Translations under genes and position numbers: made by a program
Shown: piece after piece, positions 47,755 through 56,771 of the stretch
Numbering within the stretch: the first letter of the stretch is position 1
Layout of the letters: each line of letters starts with the position of its first letter
DNA from: Planosporangium flavigriseum
Lineage (GTDB): Bacteria > Actinomycetota > Actinomycetes > Mycobacteriales > Micromonosporaceae
Assembly (NCBI RefSeq): GCF_011947225.1
Contig: NZ_JAATVW010000005.1
Span: 286,285 to 350,284, forward strand
Direction of reading: 5' to 3'
Length of the DNA stretch: 64,000 nt
Notes under the pieces: generated by a model
Databases searched by the model: none
What the model was told of the DNA's origin: nothing
The model's input: only the letters and a program-made list of their open reading frames with translations

Positions 47755-49386
47755 ATGGATGCTGTCTTCGTTGTCCCCGAACCGCGCAACGAGCCGGTGC
47801 ACGGTTATGCGCCCGGCAGTCCCGAGCGTGCGAGCCTGCAGCGAAAGCTGGACGAGCTCGCGGGTGACCGGCTCGACCTGACCATGACGATCGGCGGCCG
47901 GCAGCGCCCTGGCAGCGGCGAGGCGATCAACGTCGTGCAGCCGCACCGCCACTCGCACGTGCTGGGCGTCGCCCACAACGCGACCCACGAAGACGCCGCC
48001 GCCGCCGTCGCGGCCGCCAACGAGGCGGCGCCGATGTGGCGCGACCTGCCGTACGCCGAGCGGGCAGCCGTCTTCCTGCGCGCCGCCGACCTGCTGTCCG
48101 GGCCGTGGCGGGACACGCTCAACGCCGCCACGATGCTGGGCCAGTCGAAGACCCCGGTACAGGCCGAGATCGACTCCGCGTGCGAGCTCATCGACTTCCT
48201 GCGCTTCAACGTCTTCTTCGGGGAGAAGATCCTCGCCGAGCAGCCGATGTCTTCGCCGGGCGTCTGGAACCGCACGGATCACCGGCCCCTTGAGGGGTTC
48301 GTGTACGCGATCACGCCGTTCAACTTCACCGCCATCGCCGGCAACCTGCCCAGCGCGCCGGCGCTCATGGGCAACACCGTCGTGTGGAAGCCGGCGCCGA
48401 CGCAGCAGTTCGCCGCCCACTTCACGATGCGCCTGCTGGAGGCGGCCGGTCTGCCGCCCGGTGTGATCAACATGGTGACCGGGGACGGGATCGCCGTTTC
48501 CGACGTCGTGCTGGCCGACCCGGACCTGGCGGGGATCCACTTCACCGGCTCCACCAAGGTCTTCCAGTACCTCACCAGGGCGGTGGGGGAGAACATCGCC
48601 AACTACCGCTCGTACCCGCGGCTCGTCGGCGAGACCGGCGGCAAGGACTTCGTGATCGCGCACCCCTCCGCCGACCCCGCGAGCCTGGCCACCGCGCTGA
48701 TCCGAGGTGCGTTCGAGTTCCAGGGCCAGAAGTGCTCGGCGGCGTCCCGGGCGTACATCCCGGCGTCGCTGTGGAAGGCCGGGCTGCGCGACCAGCTCGC
48801 CGCCACCGCCGAGTCGCTCACGTACGGAGACGTCACCGACTTCACCAACTTCGGCGGTGCGGTGATCGACAAGCGCTCGTTCGACCGCAACGCCGCGACG
48901 CTGGACCGGATCAAGAACGCCGACTCGTGCACGGTGATCGCCGGTGGCACGGCCGACGGCTCCGTGGGCTACTTCGTCCGCCCGACGATCGTCGAGGGCA
49001 CCGACCCGACGCACGAGGTGTTCCACACAGAGTTTTTCGGCCCGATCCTCGGGGTGCACGTCTACGACGACGCCAACTTCGACGAGGTGGTCCGGCAGGC
49101 CGAGTCGGTGGCGCCGTACGCCCTGACCGGCTCGATCTTCGCGACCGACCGTGCGGTGATCGATCGGGCGGCGAAGGCGCTGCGCTACGCGGCCGGCAAC
49201 TTCTACATCAACGACAAGCCGACCGGTGCCGTGGTCGGCCAGCAGCCGTTCGGCGGCGCGCGGGCCAGCGGCACCAACGACAAGGCCGGCTCGTGGCACA
49301 ACCTCCTGCGCTGGGTCTCCCCGCGCACGATCAAGGAGACGTTCGTGCCGCCGACCGATCACACGTACCCGCACATGGGTTCCTGA
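47755..49386 (+). CDS. pruA: L-glutamate gamma-semialdehyde (1-pyrroline-5-carboxylate) dehydrogenase
   Basis: The enzyme oxidises glutamate semialdehyde to glutamate, the last step in proline and arginine breakdown. The 543-residue NAD enzyme carries DHRPLEGFVYAITPFNFTAI, GNTVVWKPAPTQ, GETGGKDFVIAHPSAD and the catalytic C327 in FQGQKCSAASRAYIP, all typical of monofunctional actinobacterial/eukaryotic P5CDH. The proline dehydrogenase partner is not within the window. The last 56 nt overlap the convergent kinase gene. Confidence 0.94.
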   Translation: MDAVFVVPEPRNEPVHGYAPGSPERASLQRKLDELAGDRLDLTMTIGGRQRPGSGEAINVVQPHRHSHVLGVAHNATHEDAAAAVAAANEAAPMWRDLPYAERAAVFLRAADLLSGPWRDTLNAATMLGQSKTPVQAEIDSACELIDFLRFNVFFGEKILAEQPMSSPGVWNRTDHRPLEGFVYAITPFNFTAIAGNLPSAPALMGNTVVWKPAPTQQFAAHFTMRLLEAAGLPPGVINMVTGDGIAVSDVVLADPDLAGIHFTGSTKVFQYLTRAVGENIANYRSYPRLVGETGGKDFVIAHPSADPASLATALIRGAFEFQGQKCSAASRAYIPASLWKAGLRDQLAATAESLTYGDVTDFTNFGGAVIDKRSFDRNAATLDRIKNADSCTVIAGGTADGSVGYFVRPTIVEGTDPTHEVFHTEFFGPILGVHVYDDANFDEVVRQAESVAPYALTGSIFATDRAVIDRAAKALRYAAGNFYINDKPTGAVVGQQPFGGARASGTNDKAGSWHNLLRWVSPRTIKETFVPPTDHTYPHMGS

Positions 49387-50350
49387 TCGCCTGACGGAGC
49401 GCGCGCTCGGCGCCTGGCCCGGCGCCGAGCGCCTCGAGCGCGAGCAGCGCGGCGCCCACGACCGGCGGATCCGTCACCACAGTCACCTCGGCGTGCGGGG
49501 CCTGAGCGCGGATACCGGCGAGCAGCGGCTCGTGCAGGCGCGAATGCCGGGCGCGCAGCACGCCGCCGCCGAGGACGACGGCGTGCGGGGCGTCGCGGAG
49601 CCCGAGCCGGTCGGCGGCGACCCGGTGCAGCGCCAGGATCTCCGCTACCTGCTGTTCGACGATCGCGCCGGCGACCTCGTCACCGGCGGCCGCGGCGGTG
49701 AACAGCACCGGACTCAGCTCGCCGATGCGCGCATACGGGATCTCGCCGAGGTGCAGCCCCTGGCTCACGCTGCCCACCGTCGGCCGCCCGAAGTGCGCCG
49801 CGACGGCGGCCGACAGGGTGGTGGGCCGGCCGCGGCCGTCCTCGCCCCGCGCGGCGTGCCAGAGCGCGAGCTGCGCGAGGTGCTGGCCGCCGCCCCAGTC
49901 GCCGGAGATCTCGCCGAGGGACGGGAACCGGGCACTGCGCCCGTCGGCGGTACGCCCGACGCAGTTGATGCCGGCGCCGGACACCACGGCGATGGCGTCC
50001 GGCCGGGAGGTCCCGGCGCGCAGCAGCGCGAACGTGTCGTTGTCGACCACGCAGCCGGCCGCCCAGCCCATCGAGCCGATCGCGGACCGCAGCCGTGCCA
50101 CCTCCACCGGCAGGTCCGCGCCGGCGAGGTACACCGCGACCAGGTCGACCCGGACATCGGCCGCCGACCGGGCCTTCGCGAGCAGGGCCTTCGCGATCAG
50201 CGAATCGAGCAGGTGCATCGAGCCGGGCACGCCGAGGCTGTGGGGTGACGAACCCGGGCCGCGGACGAAGGCGAGGACCTCGCCGGCGGCCGTACCGAGG
50301 ACGACATCGGTCTTCGAATTGCCGCCGTCGACAGCCAGGAACAGGGTCAT
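49331..50350 (-). CDS. BadF/BadG-type sugar kinase, likely N-acetylglucosamine kinase
   Basis: The 339-residue ASKHA ATPase starts with the phosphate-binding loop LAVDGGNSKTDVVLG (5-18). GPGSSPHSLGVPGS, VVSGAGINCVGRTADG and GGVLRARH complete the BcrAD_BadFG/NAGK pattern. It probably phosphorylates N-acetylglucosamine or a related sugar; the adjacent GH4 gene supports a disaccharide or beta-glucoside pathway. M 50350 lies in ATGA with the GH4 stop (4-nt overlap). The C-terminal ~20 residues are antisense to the end of pruA. Confidence 0.78.
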   Translation of the reverse strand: MTLFLAVDGGNSKTDVVLGTAAGEVLAFVRGPGSSPHSLGVPGSMHLLDSLIAKALLAKARSAADVRVDLVAVYLAGADLPVEVARLRSAIGSMGWAAGCVVDNDTFALLRAGTSRPDAIAVVSGAGINCVGRTADGRSARFPSLGEISGDWGGGQHLAQLALWHAARGEDGRGRPTTLSAAVAAHFGRPTVGSVSQGLHLGEIPYARIGELSPVLFTAAAAGDEVAGAIVEQQVAEILALHRVAADRLGLRDAPHAVVLGGGVLRARHSRLHEPLLAGIRAQAPHAEVTVVTDPPVVGAALLALEALGAGPGAERALRQAIRNPCAGTCDRSAARTSP

Positions 50351-51603
50351 CCCAGGCACCGGGCGTTCGCCGCGAGCAGCTTGTCGGTCAGCGCCTCGGC
50401 GTACTCGTGCTGGCCGACGAGCGGGTGGGCCAGCAGCGCGCGGTACACCCGCTGCCGCCCGCCGCGCAGCGCGGCGTCGACCGCGAGCTGCTCGTACCCG
50501 GCGACCGCGGCGATCAGCCCGGTGACGTCCGCCGGCAGCGGCGCGACGGGCAGGGCGGTCGGGCCGTCGGCGCCGACCCGCGCCGAGACCTCGATGACGG
50601 AGTCGTCAGGCAGGAAGGGGAGCGTGCCGTTGTTGCGGACGTTCACCGAGTGGACGCCGTCGGGGTCGAGGCCGTGCAGCGCGGCGATCAGGCCGACGGC
50701 GGCTTCCGAGTAGAACGCCCCGCCGCGCTGGCCGAGCAGCGCCGGCTTGGCCGTCAGGGAGCTGTCCCGGTACCTGGCGAGCAGTTCGGTCTCGATCTCG
50801 GCGACCCGCTGCCCCCGGGTGGGGCCGTCACGATCGGACCGGACCACCTGGTCGTGGCAGTAGAAGTAGCGCAGGTAGTACGACGGGACGCAGCCGAGCG
50901 CGGTCAGTACCGGCGCCGGTATCCGCACCTCGTCGGCCAGCTCGTCCAGGTGCGTGGCGAGCAGCGACGGTAGCCGGTCGACGCCGTCGACGTACGCGGC
51001 CCGCTCCCAGGTGAGGTGGTTGAGGCCGACATGGTCGAGGACGACGGCTTCCGGTGAAACGCCGAGCAGGCCGGCGAACCGCCGCTGGAATCCGATCGCC
51101 ACGTTGCACAGCCCGACCGCGCGGTGCCCGGCGTCCAGCAGCGCCCGGGTGACGATGCCGACCGGGTTGGTGAAGTCGATGATCCAGGCGCCCGGCCGCG
51201 CCCGGCGGCGGGCGCGCTCGGCCACGTCGAGCACGACCGGCACCGTACGCAGCGCCTTGGCCAGGCCGCCCGCGCCGGTGGTCTCCTGCCCGACGCATCC
51301 GCAGGAAAGCGGGAATGTCTCGTCGCTGATCCGGGCGGCCTGCCCGCCGACGCGCAGTTGGATGATGACGGCGTCGGCCCCGTCGAGTCCGGCGTCCGGA
51401 TCGCCGGTCCAGCTGACCCGACCGGGGTGGCCGTAGCGGTCGAGGATGCGCCGGGCGAACCGGCCGACGATCTCCAGCCGGTCTGCCGCCGGGTCGACGA
51501 GTACGAGTTCGTCGACGGCCAGGCCCGAGTCGCGTAACCGCGCGAAGCCGTCGACCAGCTCGGGCGTGTACGTCGAGCCGCCCCCCACGACAGCGATCTT
51601 CAT
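50347..51603 (-). CDS. GH4-family 6-phospho-beta-glucosidase
   Basis: GH4 enzymes cleave phospho-glycosides using NAD+ and Mn2+. The 418-residue protein begins with the NAD site MKIAVVGGGSTYTPELV. The metal-site cysteine is in CNVAIGFQRRF and the histidine in HVGLNHLTWER; GCVGQETTGAGG and DFTNPVGIVTRALL lie between them. This 'CNVxxG' and 'GQETTG' style matches actinobacterial 6-phospho-beta-glucosidases. Both ends overlap neighbours by 4 nt (ROK upstream, kinase downstream). No PTS or ABC transporter is seen nearby, so substrate entry is unexplained. Confidence 0.88.
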   Translation of the reverse strand: MKIAVVGGGSTYTPELVDGFARLRDSGLAVDELVLVDPAADRLEIVGRFARRILDRYGHPGRVSWTGDPDAGLDGADAVIIQLRVGGQAARISDETFPLSCGCVGQETTGAGGLAKALRTVPVVLDVAERARRRARPGAWIIDFTNPVGIVTRALLDAGHRAVGLCNVAIGFQRRFAGLLGVSPEAVVLDHVGLNHLTWERAAYVDGVDRLPSLLATHLDELADEVRIPAPVLTALGCVPSYYLRYFYCHDQVVRSDRDGPTRGQRVAEIETELLARYRDSSLTAKPALLGQRGGAFYSEAAVGLIAALHGLDPDGVHSVNVRNNGTLPFLPDDSVIEVSARVGADGPTALPVAPLPADVTGLIAAVAGYEQLAVDAALRGGRQRVYRALLAHPLVGQHEYAEALTDKLLAANARCLG

Positions 51604-52805
51604 CTGGCCACCCTGGAGATGAGTTCTTCGTGTACCGCGGTGACCCCGGCGTCCAGCGCGCCGAGGAGGACCGCGTCGTCGTCGATCGCGGTGGTTGCGA
51701 TCGTGGTTTCCAGCGGCTCGGCCCGTACCATCGCCGCCGCCACCGCGTCGCGCAGCGCCGGCCCGCCGGCCTGCGCGACCTCGCCGGCCAGGACGACGAG
51801 GGGTGGGTCGAGCACCGCGACGACCGCCGCGAGGCCGACCGTGATCCGGCTGGCGAGCGCGCTGAAGAACGGCGCGGCCGCGGGCGAAGCGGCCGCGGCG
51901 GCCGCGGCGGCCGTGCCCCTCGTCACCGCGGCCGCGGCCGCGGTGACGGCGGCTGCCGGGGTGGGCCCGCCGAAGCCGTGCTCGGCGGCGAGCGCGAGGA
52001 CGCCCGCGCCGCCAACGAGGTCCTGCAGGTTGAGTCCGCTGTCTTCGTGGCCGGGAGAGAACAGCGGCAGGTACCCGATCTCGCCCGCTCCGCCGCGCGC
52101 ACCGCGCAGCAGGGTGCCGCCGAGGTCGATGGCGAGGCCGAGGCCGTCGTCGCCGAGCCAGAGGAGGGCGAAGCCGTCGGCGCCGCGGGCCGCGCCCCGA
52201 CGCCGTTCGGCCACGGCGGCGAGGTTGACGTCGTTGTCGATGCCGACGCCGGTACCGAGGCGGTGGCGGACCTCGCTGACCAGGCCGGGTCGGTGCCAGT
52301 CCCCGGCGACGCCGACGTGGTGAAACGACTCGGTACGGGCGTCGTACGAGGCCGGCACGGCGAGTTGGACGTGTGTCAGGCGGTCCGCGGGCAGCCCGGC
52401 GGCGTTGCGCAGCCGGCGGATGATTCCGGCCACCGCGTCGACCGGGTCGACGCGGCCGAAGTCGACCGCCTCGTCCGCGCGCCCCCGTACCTGGCCGGAG
52501 AGGTCGCTGACGGCGCCGGCGAGGTCGCCGTTACTCCGTACGGAGACCGCGATCGCGTACGCGGCGTCGGGGTTGGCGGCGTAGACCTCGGCGTTGGGAC
52601 CTGGCCGGCCGCTGAGGTGGCCCACGACGCGGGCCAGCCCGGCCTCGGTGAGCCGCCGGAGCGCCTCGGAGATCGTCGGCTTGGACAGGCCGGTGAGTTC
52701 GCGCAGGTCAGCGCGCGTGAGCCGGCCGCGCTCGAGGAGGTATGTGAGCGCGGCACCCTCGTTCATCGCGCGCAGGAGCTTGGACGAGCCAGCAAGGCGG
52801 GACAC
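51600..52805 (-). CDS. ROK-family transcriptional regulator without zinc cysteines
   Basis: The 401-residue repressor controls the following GH4-kinase operon. The N-terminal winged HTH reads LTRADLRELTGLSKPTISEALRRL (28-51) and the ROK sugar-binding domain begins near 85. The ROK hallmark CxCGxxGC is absent; the sequence has no cysteine at all, and after GEIGYLPLFSPGHE an Asn/Leu stretch replaces the zinc loop. Two poly-Ala stretches (about 285-315) lie within the C-terminal half. GTG 52805 is the start; an inverted repeat TGTAAG-N9-CTTACA lies 12-33 bp upstream, likely an autoregulatory operator. Confidence 0.82.
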   Translation of the reverse strand: MSRLAGSSKLLRAMNEGAALTYLLERGRLTRADLRELTGLSKPTISEALRRLTEAGLARVVGHLSGRPGPNAEVYAANPDAAYAIAVSVRSNGDLAGAVSDLSGQVRGRADEAVDFGRVDPVDAVAGIIRRLRNAAGLPADRLTHVQLAVPASYDARTESFHHVGVAGDWHRPGLVSEVRHRLGTGVGIDNDVNLAAVAERRRGAARGADGFALLWLGDDGLGLAIDLGGTLLRGARGGAGEIGYLPLFSPGHEDSGLNLQDLVGGAGVLALAAEHGFGGPTPAAAVTAAAAAVTRGTAAAAAAAASPAAAPFFSALASRITVGLAAVVAVLDPPLVVLAGEVAQAGGPALRDAVAAAMVRAEPLETTIATTAIDDDAVLLGALDAGVTAVHEELISRVAR

Positions 52806-52814
52806 GGCCGCTCC

Positions 52815-52841
52815 AACTGTAAGGCAGGTTGACTTACAATT
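52815..52841 (-). promoter_or_regulatory. Inverted-repeat operator upstream of the ROK operon
   Basis: AACTGTAAG (52815-52823) and CTTACAATT (52833-52841) are complementary at 8 of 9 positions with a 9-bp spacer. The site lies 10 bp upstream of the ROK start, where it could overlap the start of transcription. Confidence 0.6.
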
Positions 52842-53184
52842 GCTGGCAACCTAGGTCCGGCCGTTGGGATCTGTCAAGAATTGCTTTTCGCCGTGGCCGG
52901 AATAACCGCGCGATCCGGGGTTAAAGAATTTGATGGCAGCCCTCATATCGGGCCAGGAGAGTGGATGTCCGGGTTGCTCGCCCGCAGCCCGCATGTCGGG
53001 TGGGAATACCGATTAGCTCACTCGATCGGGGGACAGACGGGCGGGACCGGACCGTGGTACCCCCTGCCTTGACCTCGTAATATATCGACAGGCGTTGTCC
53101 TATAGAGACTGTCCGTCGAGAACTGTTCTTTGTGGATTCTGTTAAATTATGGACGCCCGGCTGAATAGATGGGAACGTGGAGAC
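52842..53184. other. 343-bp divergent intergenic region
   Basis: Lies between the ROK operon and the padR gene. It holds a near-palindromic AT-rich dyad at 53075-53088 and a TATAGA -10 candidate near 53101. No gene-like ORF seen. Confidence 0.4.
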
Positions 53185-53700
53185 ATGGTGGAATCTGGTC
53201 TTAACGCGACAGCAGCAGCCCTCCTTGGATTGCTGCACGATGGCCCTATGACCGGTGGCCAGTTGATGGCTACCGCGACGCGCCGGCTCGGCCCGTTCTG
53301 GTCGATGACCCGTAGTCAGGTGTATCGGGAGTTGCCGGCGCTCGCCGACATGGGGTACGTCCGACTCGGCAAGCCGGGTCCGCGTTCAAGCCAGCCGTAC
53401 GCGATCACTCCCGCCGGCAAGCGCGCGTTCGCGCGCTGGCTCGCGGAGCCGGACGGGCGGGAGGCGCTGCGCAACCCGGTGGCGCTCCGGGTCGCCTTCG
53501 GGGAGTTCCAGTCGCAGGACCAGCTACGTGATCTTTACGAGCAGGCCGCGGAGTACCACACCGCGGCGCTGGCCGAGGCGCGGGAGCGGGCCAAGGAGAC
53601 CCGGAAGGCCGGCGACGAGTTCGGCGCCGCGGCCCTCGACTTCGCGGTCGGGTACCATCGCGCGGCTTTGTCCTGGCTGAAGGCAGTTCCCGGGAAATAG
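53185..53700 (+). CDS. PadR-family transcriptional regulator
   Basis: The 171-residue protein has the PadR-type winged helix at 6-80 (LNATAAALLGLLHDGPMTGGQLM, SQVYRELPALADMGYVRL, YAITPAGKRAFARWL) and a vinyl-type C-terminal helical domain that includes RDLYEQAAEYHTAALAEARERA. ATG 53185 is preferred over ATG 53149 as GGAG precedes it by 6 nt and the fold begins at once. PadR proteins repress transporter or detoxification genes in reply to phenolics or antibiotics; target here is unknown. prfB begins 18 bp after the stop on its own promoter. Confidence 0.82.
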   Translation: MVESGLNATAAALLGLLHDGPMTGGQLMATATRRLGPFWSMTRSQVYRELPALADMGYVRLGKPGPRSSQPYAITPAGKRAFARWLAEPDGREALRNPVALRVAFGEFQSQDQLRDLYEQAAEYHTAALAEARERAKETRKAGDEFGAAALDFAVGYHRAALSWLKAVPGK

Positions 53701-53705
53701 CAGAC

Positions 53706-53711
53706 TACGCT
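53706..53711 (+). promoter_or_regulatory. -10 box for leaderless prfB
   Basis: TACGCT ends 7 nt before GTG 53719. Confidence 0.45.
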
Positions 53712-53718
53712 TGACGTT

Positions 53719-54840
53719 GTGACCGCTGCCGACTTCGCCGACGCCCTCAAGCAGCTCGACGCTACCCTCCGCAACATCGAAACCGTCCTGGACCTCGACC
53801 GGTTACGCCGAGACAAGGCGGACCTCGAGCAACAGGCGTCCGCGCCCGACCTCTGGGACGACCAGGCGCGCGCGCAGCAGGTGACCTCGCGCCTGTCGTA
53901 CGCCCAGGGCGAGATCAACAGGCTGGAGCGGCTGCGCTCGCGCCTCGATGACGCGCAGGTGCTGCTTGAGCTGGCCGAGGCCGAGGGCGACGCGTCGTCG
54001 CTGGCGGAGGTCGGCGAGGAGGTCGCCGCGCTGCGCCGTGAGGTCGAGGCACTGGAGATCCGCACGCTGCTGTCGGGGGAGTACGACTCCCGCGAGGCGG
54101 TCGTGACGATCCGCTCCGGAGCGGGTGGCGTCGACGCCGCCGACTTCGCCGAGATGCTGCTGCGGATGTACCTGCGGTGGGCGGAGCGGCACGGCTACCC
54201 GACCGAGGTGTACGACACGTCGTACGCCGAAGAGGCGGGCCTCAAGTCCGCCACGTTCACGGTCAAGGCGCCGTACGCGTACGGCACCCTGTCGGTCGAG
54301 GGTGGCACCCACCGTCTGGTGCGGATCAGCCCCTTCGACAACCAGGGTCGCCGCCAGACCAGCTTCGCCGCGGTCGAGACGGTTCCGGTCGTCGAGCAGA
54401 CCGACGAGATTGAGATCCCCGAGGACGAGCTCCGGGTCGACGTCTACCGGTCCAGCGGCCCCGGCGGTCAGGGCGTCAACACGACCGACTCGGCGGTCCG
54501 CCTCACCCACCTGCCCACCGGCATCGTGGTGAGCTGCCAGAACGAGCGGTCCCAGCTGCAGAACAAGGCGACCGCGATGGCGGTGCTCAAGTCCAAGCTG
54601 CTCGCCGTCAAGCGGGCGGAGGAGGCGGCCACGCTGAACGCGCTGCGCGGCGACGTGGCCGGCTCGTGGGGCGACCAGATGCGCTCGTACGTGCTGCACC
54701 CGTACCAGATGGTCAAGGACCTGCGGACTGAGCACGAGACGGGCAACCCCACGGCGGTCTTCGACGGTGACATCGACGGCTTTATCGAGGCCGGCATCCG
54801 CTGGCGCAAGCAGTGCGAGATGGCGGCCAACGTGGAGTGA
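53719..54840 (+). CDS. prfB: Peptide chain release factor 2
   Basis: RF2 ends translation at UGA and UAA. The 373-residue protein has the SPF stop-codon reading motif (S204-F206, [15 protein letters not shown]) and the catalytic GGQ (G249-Q251, [15 protein letters not shown]). The frame is continuous: no in-frame early UGA and no programmed frameshift site is present, unlike in E. coli. A leaderless-type -10 box precedes the GTG. A convergent-style terminator follows the stop. Confidence 0.96.
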   Translation: MTAADFADALKQLDATLRNIETVLDLDRLRRDKADLEQQASAPDLWDDQARAQQVTSRLSYAQGEINRLERLRSRLDDAQVLLELAEAEGDASSLAEVGEEVAALRREVEALEIRTLLSGEYDSREAVVTIRSGAGGVDAADFAEMLLRMYLRWAERHGYPTEVYDTSYAEEAGLKSATFTVKAPYAYGTLSVEGGTHRLVRISPFDNQGRRQTSFAAVETVPVVEQTDEIEIPEDELRVDVYRSSGPGGQGVNTTDSAVRLTHLPTGIVVSCQNERSQLQNKATAMAVLKSKLLAVKRAEEAATLNALRGDVAGSWGDQMRSYVLHPYQMVKDLRTEHETGNPTAVFDGDIDGFIEAGIRWRKQCEMAANVE

Positions 54841-54864
54841 TCCGCGCCGGTACCTGAGCGCGTT

Positions 54865-54897
54865 TGAGGCCACCACTTCGGGGAAGTGGTGGCCTCA
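54865..54897 (+). terminator. prfB terminator
   Basis: A perfect 15-bp stem (TGAGGCCACCACTTC and complement) with a GGG loop 24 nt after the stop; no T tract. Confidence 0.75.
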
Positions 54898-55034
54898 GTC
54901 ATTGGCTCGCGGGTCGTCACGCATCGGAGTTGGTTGATCGCTCTCACGTCGGCAATCCTGACCGTTTGGGCATGTATTTCGGGCAAAGGGTCGCCCGCGT
55001 ACCCAGACGCTTTTGGCGTTTCGGTCACCCCGCG

Positions 55035-55040
55035 TAGACT
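55035..55040 (+). promoter_or_regulatory. -10 box for leaderless ftsE
   Basis: TAGACT ends 8 nt before GTG 55049; no Shine-Dalgarno is present upstream of that GTG. Confidence 0.5.
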
Positions 55041-55048
55041 CACGATCC

Positions 55049-55729
55049 GTGATTCAGCTTGAGCATGTGACGAAGACGTATCCCAAGGCGTCCCGGCCCT
55101 CGCTGGACGACGTGTCGGTCTCGATCGACAAGGGTGACTTCGTCTTCTTCATCGGCCCTTCCGGTTCCGGCAAGTCGACGATCATCAAGCTCCTGCTGCA
55201 CGAGATCACCCCCAACGCGGGCAAGGTGTACGTCAACGAACGTGACGTCACCACCATGCGGTCGTGGAAGATCCCGACCTTCCGCCGCTCGATCGGGTGC
55301 GTGTTCCAGGACTTCCGCCTGCTGCCCAACCGCACCGCGTACGAGAACGTGGCGTTCGCGCTCGAGGTGATCGGTAAGTCCAAGGGCGTGGCGCGCCGGG
55401 TCGTCCCCGAAGTTCTGGAGCTGGTCGGCCTCGGCGGCAAGGAGCACCGGTACCCCCACGAGCTCTCCGGTGGTGAGCAGCAGCGCGTCGCGGTCGCCCG
55501 CGCGTTCGTCAACCGCCCGTTGATCCTGCTGGCGGACGAGCCCACCGGAAACCTCGACCCGGACACCTCTGTCGAGATCATGCGGCTGCTCGACCGGATC
55601 AACCGGACCGGCACGACGGTCGTCATGGTGACGCACGACTCCAACATCGTTAACCAGATGCGGCGCCGCGTCGTGGAGATCGAGAGCGGGCGGATCGTCC
55701 GCGACCAGCCACGCGGCGTCTACGGCTGA
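55049..55729 (+). CDS. ftsE: Cell division ATPase FtsE
   Basis: FtsE is the ATPase of the FtsEX complex that triggers septal peptidoglycan hydrolases. The 226-residue ABC protein has Walker A GPSGSGKS (36-43), Q-loop in [13 protein letters not shown], signature [15 protein letters not shown], Walker [15 protein letters not shown] and [11 protein letters not shown]. The GTG 55049 fits the leaderless promoter and gives the usual N-terminus ([13 protein letters not shown]). ftsX starts 77 bp downstream. Confidence 0.95.
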   Translation: MIQLEHVTKTYPKASRPSLDDVSVSIDKGDFVFFIGPSGSGKSTIIKLLLHEITPNAGKVYVNERDVTTMRSWKIPTFRRSIGCVFQDFRLLPNRTAYENVAFALEVIGKSKGVARRVVPEVLELVGLGGKEHRYPHELSGGEQQRVAVARAFVNRPLILLADEPTGNLDPDTSVEIMRLLDRINRTGTTVVMVTHDSNIVNQMRRRVVEIESGRIVRDQPRGVYG

Positions 55730-55806
55730 ACTGCCGGGCACGACAGCCCGTGTAGCCAGACGTAGCCCAGCCGAACGCGTAAGAAACTGGGAAGGAACCC
55801 CGCCGG

Positions 55807-56682
55807 ATGCGCGCGAAGTACGTCCTGTCCGAGGTCATCACCGGACTGTGGCGCAACGTGACGATGACCGTCGCCATGATCATCACAATGGCGGTCTCGC
55901 TCGCGATGCTGGGCGCCAGTCTGCTGCTGTACACGCAGGTCAGCGACATGCAGGACTTCTACTACGGGAAGGTCGAGGTCTCGATCTTCCTGAAGAACGA
56001 CGTCACCGAGGCCCAGCGCTCGTCGCTGCAGTCGGATCTCAAGGTCGACCCGCTGGTACAGAACCTCATCTACGAGAGCCGCGACACCGCCTACCAGCGC
56101 TTCAAGACCCAGTTCAAGGACGCGCCGGACCTGGTCAACGCGACCAAGCCGGATTCGCTGCCGGAGTCGTTCCGGGTCAAGCTGAAGAACCCCGAGCAGT
56201 TCCAGTCGATGTACGACAAGTACAGCGGCCGGGAGGGGATCGGCGAGATCATCGACCAGCGCAAGCTACTCGGGAAGATCTTCGGGATCTTCAACTCGGT
56301 GCAGAACGTCGCGCTGGCCGTCGCCATCGTGCAGGGCCTGGCTGCCCTGTTGCTGGTGGCCAACATGATCCAGATTGCGGCCTACAGCAAACGGCGTGAG
56401 GTCGCGGTGATGAAGCTCGTCGGCGCCTCCAACTGGTTCATCCAGGCGCCGTTCGTGCTGGAGGCGGTCTTCGCCGGCCTGGTCGGCGCGATCGGGGCGT
56501 TCGGCGTCTTGTGGCTGCTGAAGCTCGTGGTCCTCGATGGCGCGCTCAAGTCCCTGCAGAACGTGTTCCCGCCGATTCCCGACACCCGGATGTGGCTGAT
56601 GTTGCCGATCCTGGCCGGCGTCGGCGCAGCGGTCAACGCGATCGCCGGCTGGGTCACGCTTCGGTTCTACGTACGTGTCTGA
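55807..56682 (+). CDS. ftsX: Cell division permease FtsX
   Basis: FtsX is the membrane partner of FtsE and relays ATPase motion to an extracellular hydrolase. The 291-residue protein has TM1 at about 20-42 (VTMTVAMIITMAVSLAMLG), an extracellular domain of ~120 residues (VSDMQDFYYGKVEVSIFLKN), then three more TM segments with the conserved cytoplasmic KRREVAVMKLVGASNW. ATG 55807 follows GAAGGA. A predicted M23 hydrolase gene follows 89 bp downstream. Confidence 0.95.
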   Translation: MRAKYVLSEVITGLWRNVTMTVAMIITMAVSLAMLGASLLLYTQVSDMQDFYYGKVEVSIFLKNDVTEAQRSSLQSDLKVDPLVQNLIYESRDTAYQRFKTQFKDAPDLVNATKPDSLPESFRVKLKNPEQFQSMYDKYSGREGIGEIIDQRKLLGKIFGIFNSVQNVALAVAIVQGLAALLLVANMIQIAAYSKRREVAVMKLVGASNWFIQAPFVLEAVFAGLVGAIGAFGVLWLLKLVVLDGALKSLQNVFPPIPDTRMWLMLPILAGVGAAVNAIAGWVTLRFYVRV

Positions 56683-56771
56683 CGTGGCCGACACGTCCGA
56701 TTTACCTAGAATGCACGCTTAAACCGTATTCGTGGCGTACGGTAGCCCTTCAGCACTGCTGGAGGGTTACC

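Noticed and set aside
53719..54840. Programmed frameshift in prfB
   Set aside because: No early in-frame UGA or shifted second frame; the protein is continuous from GTG to stop.
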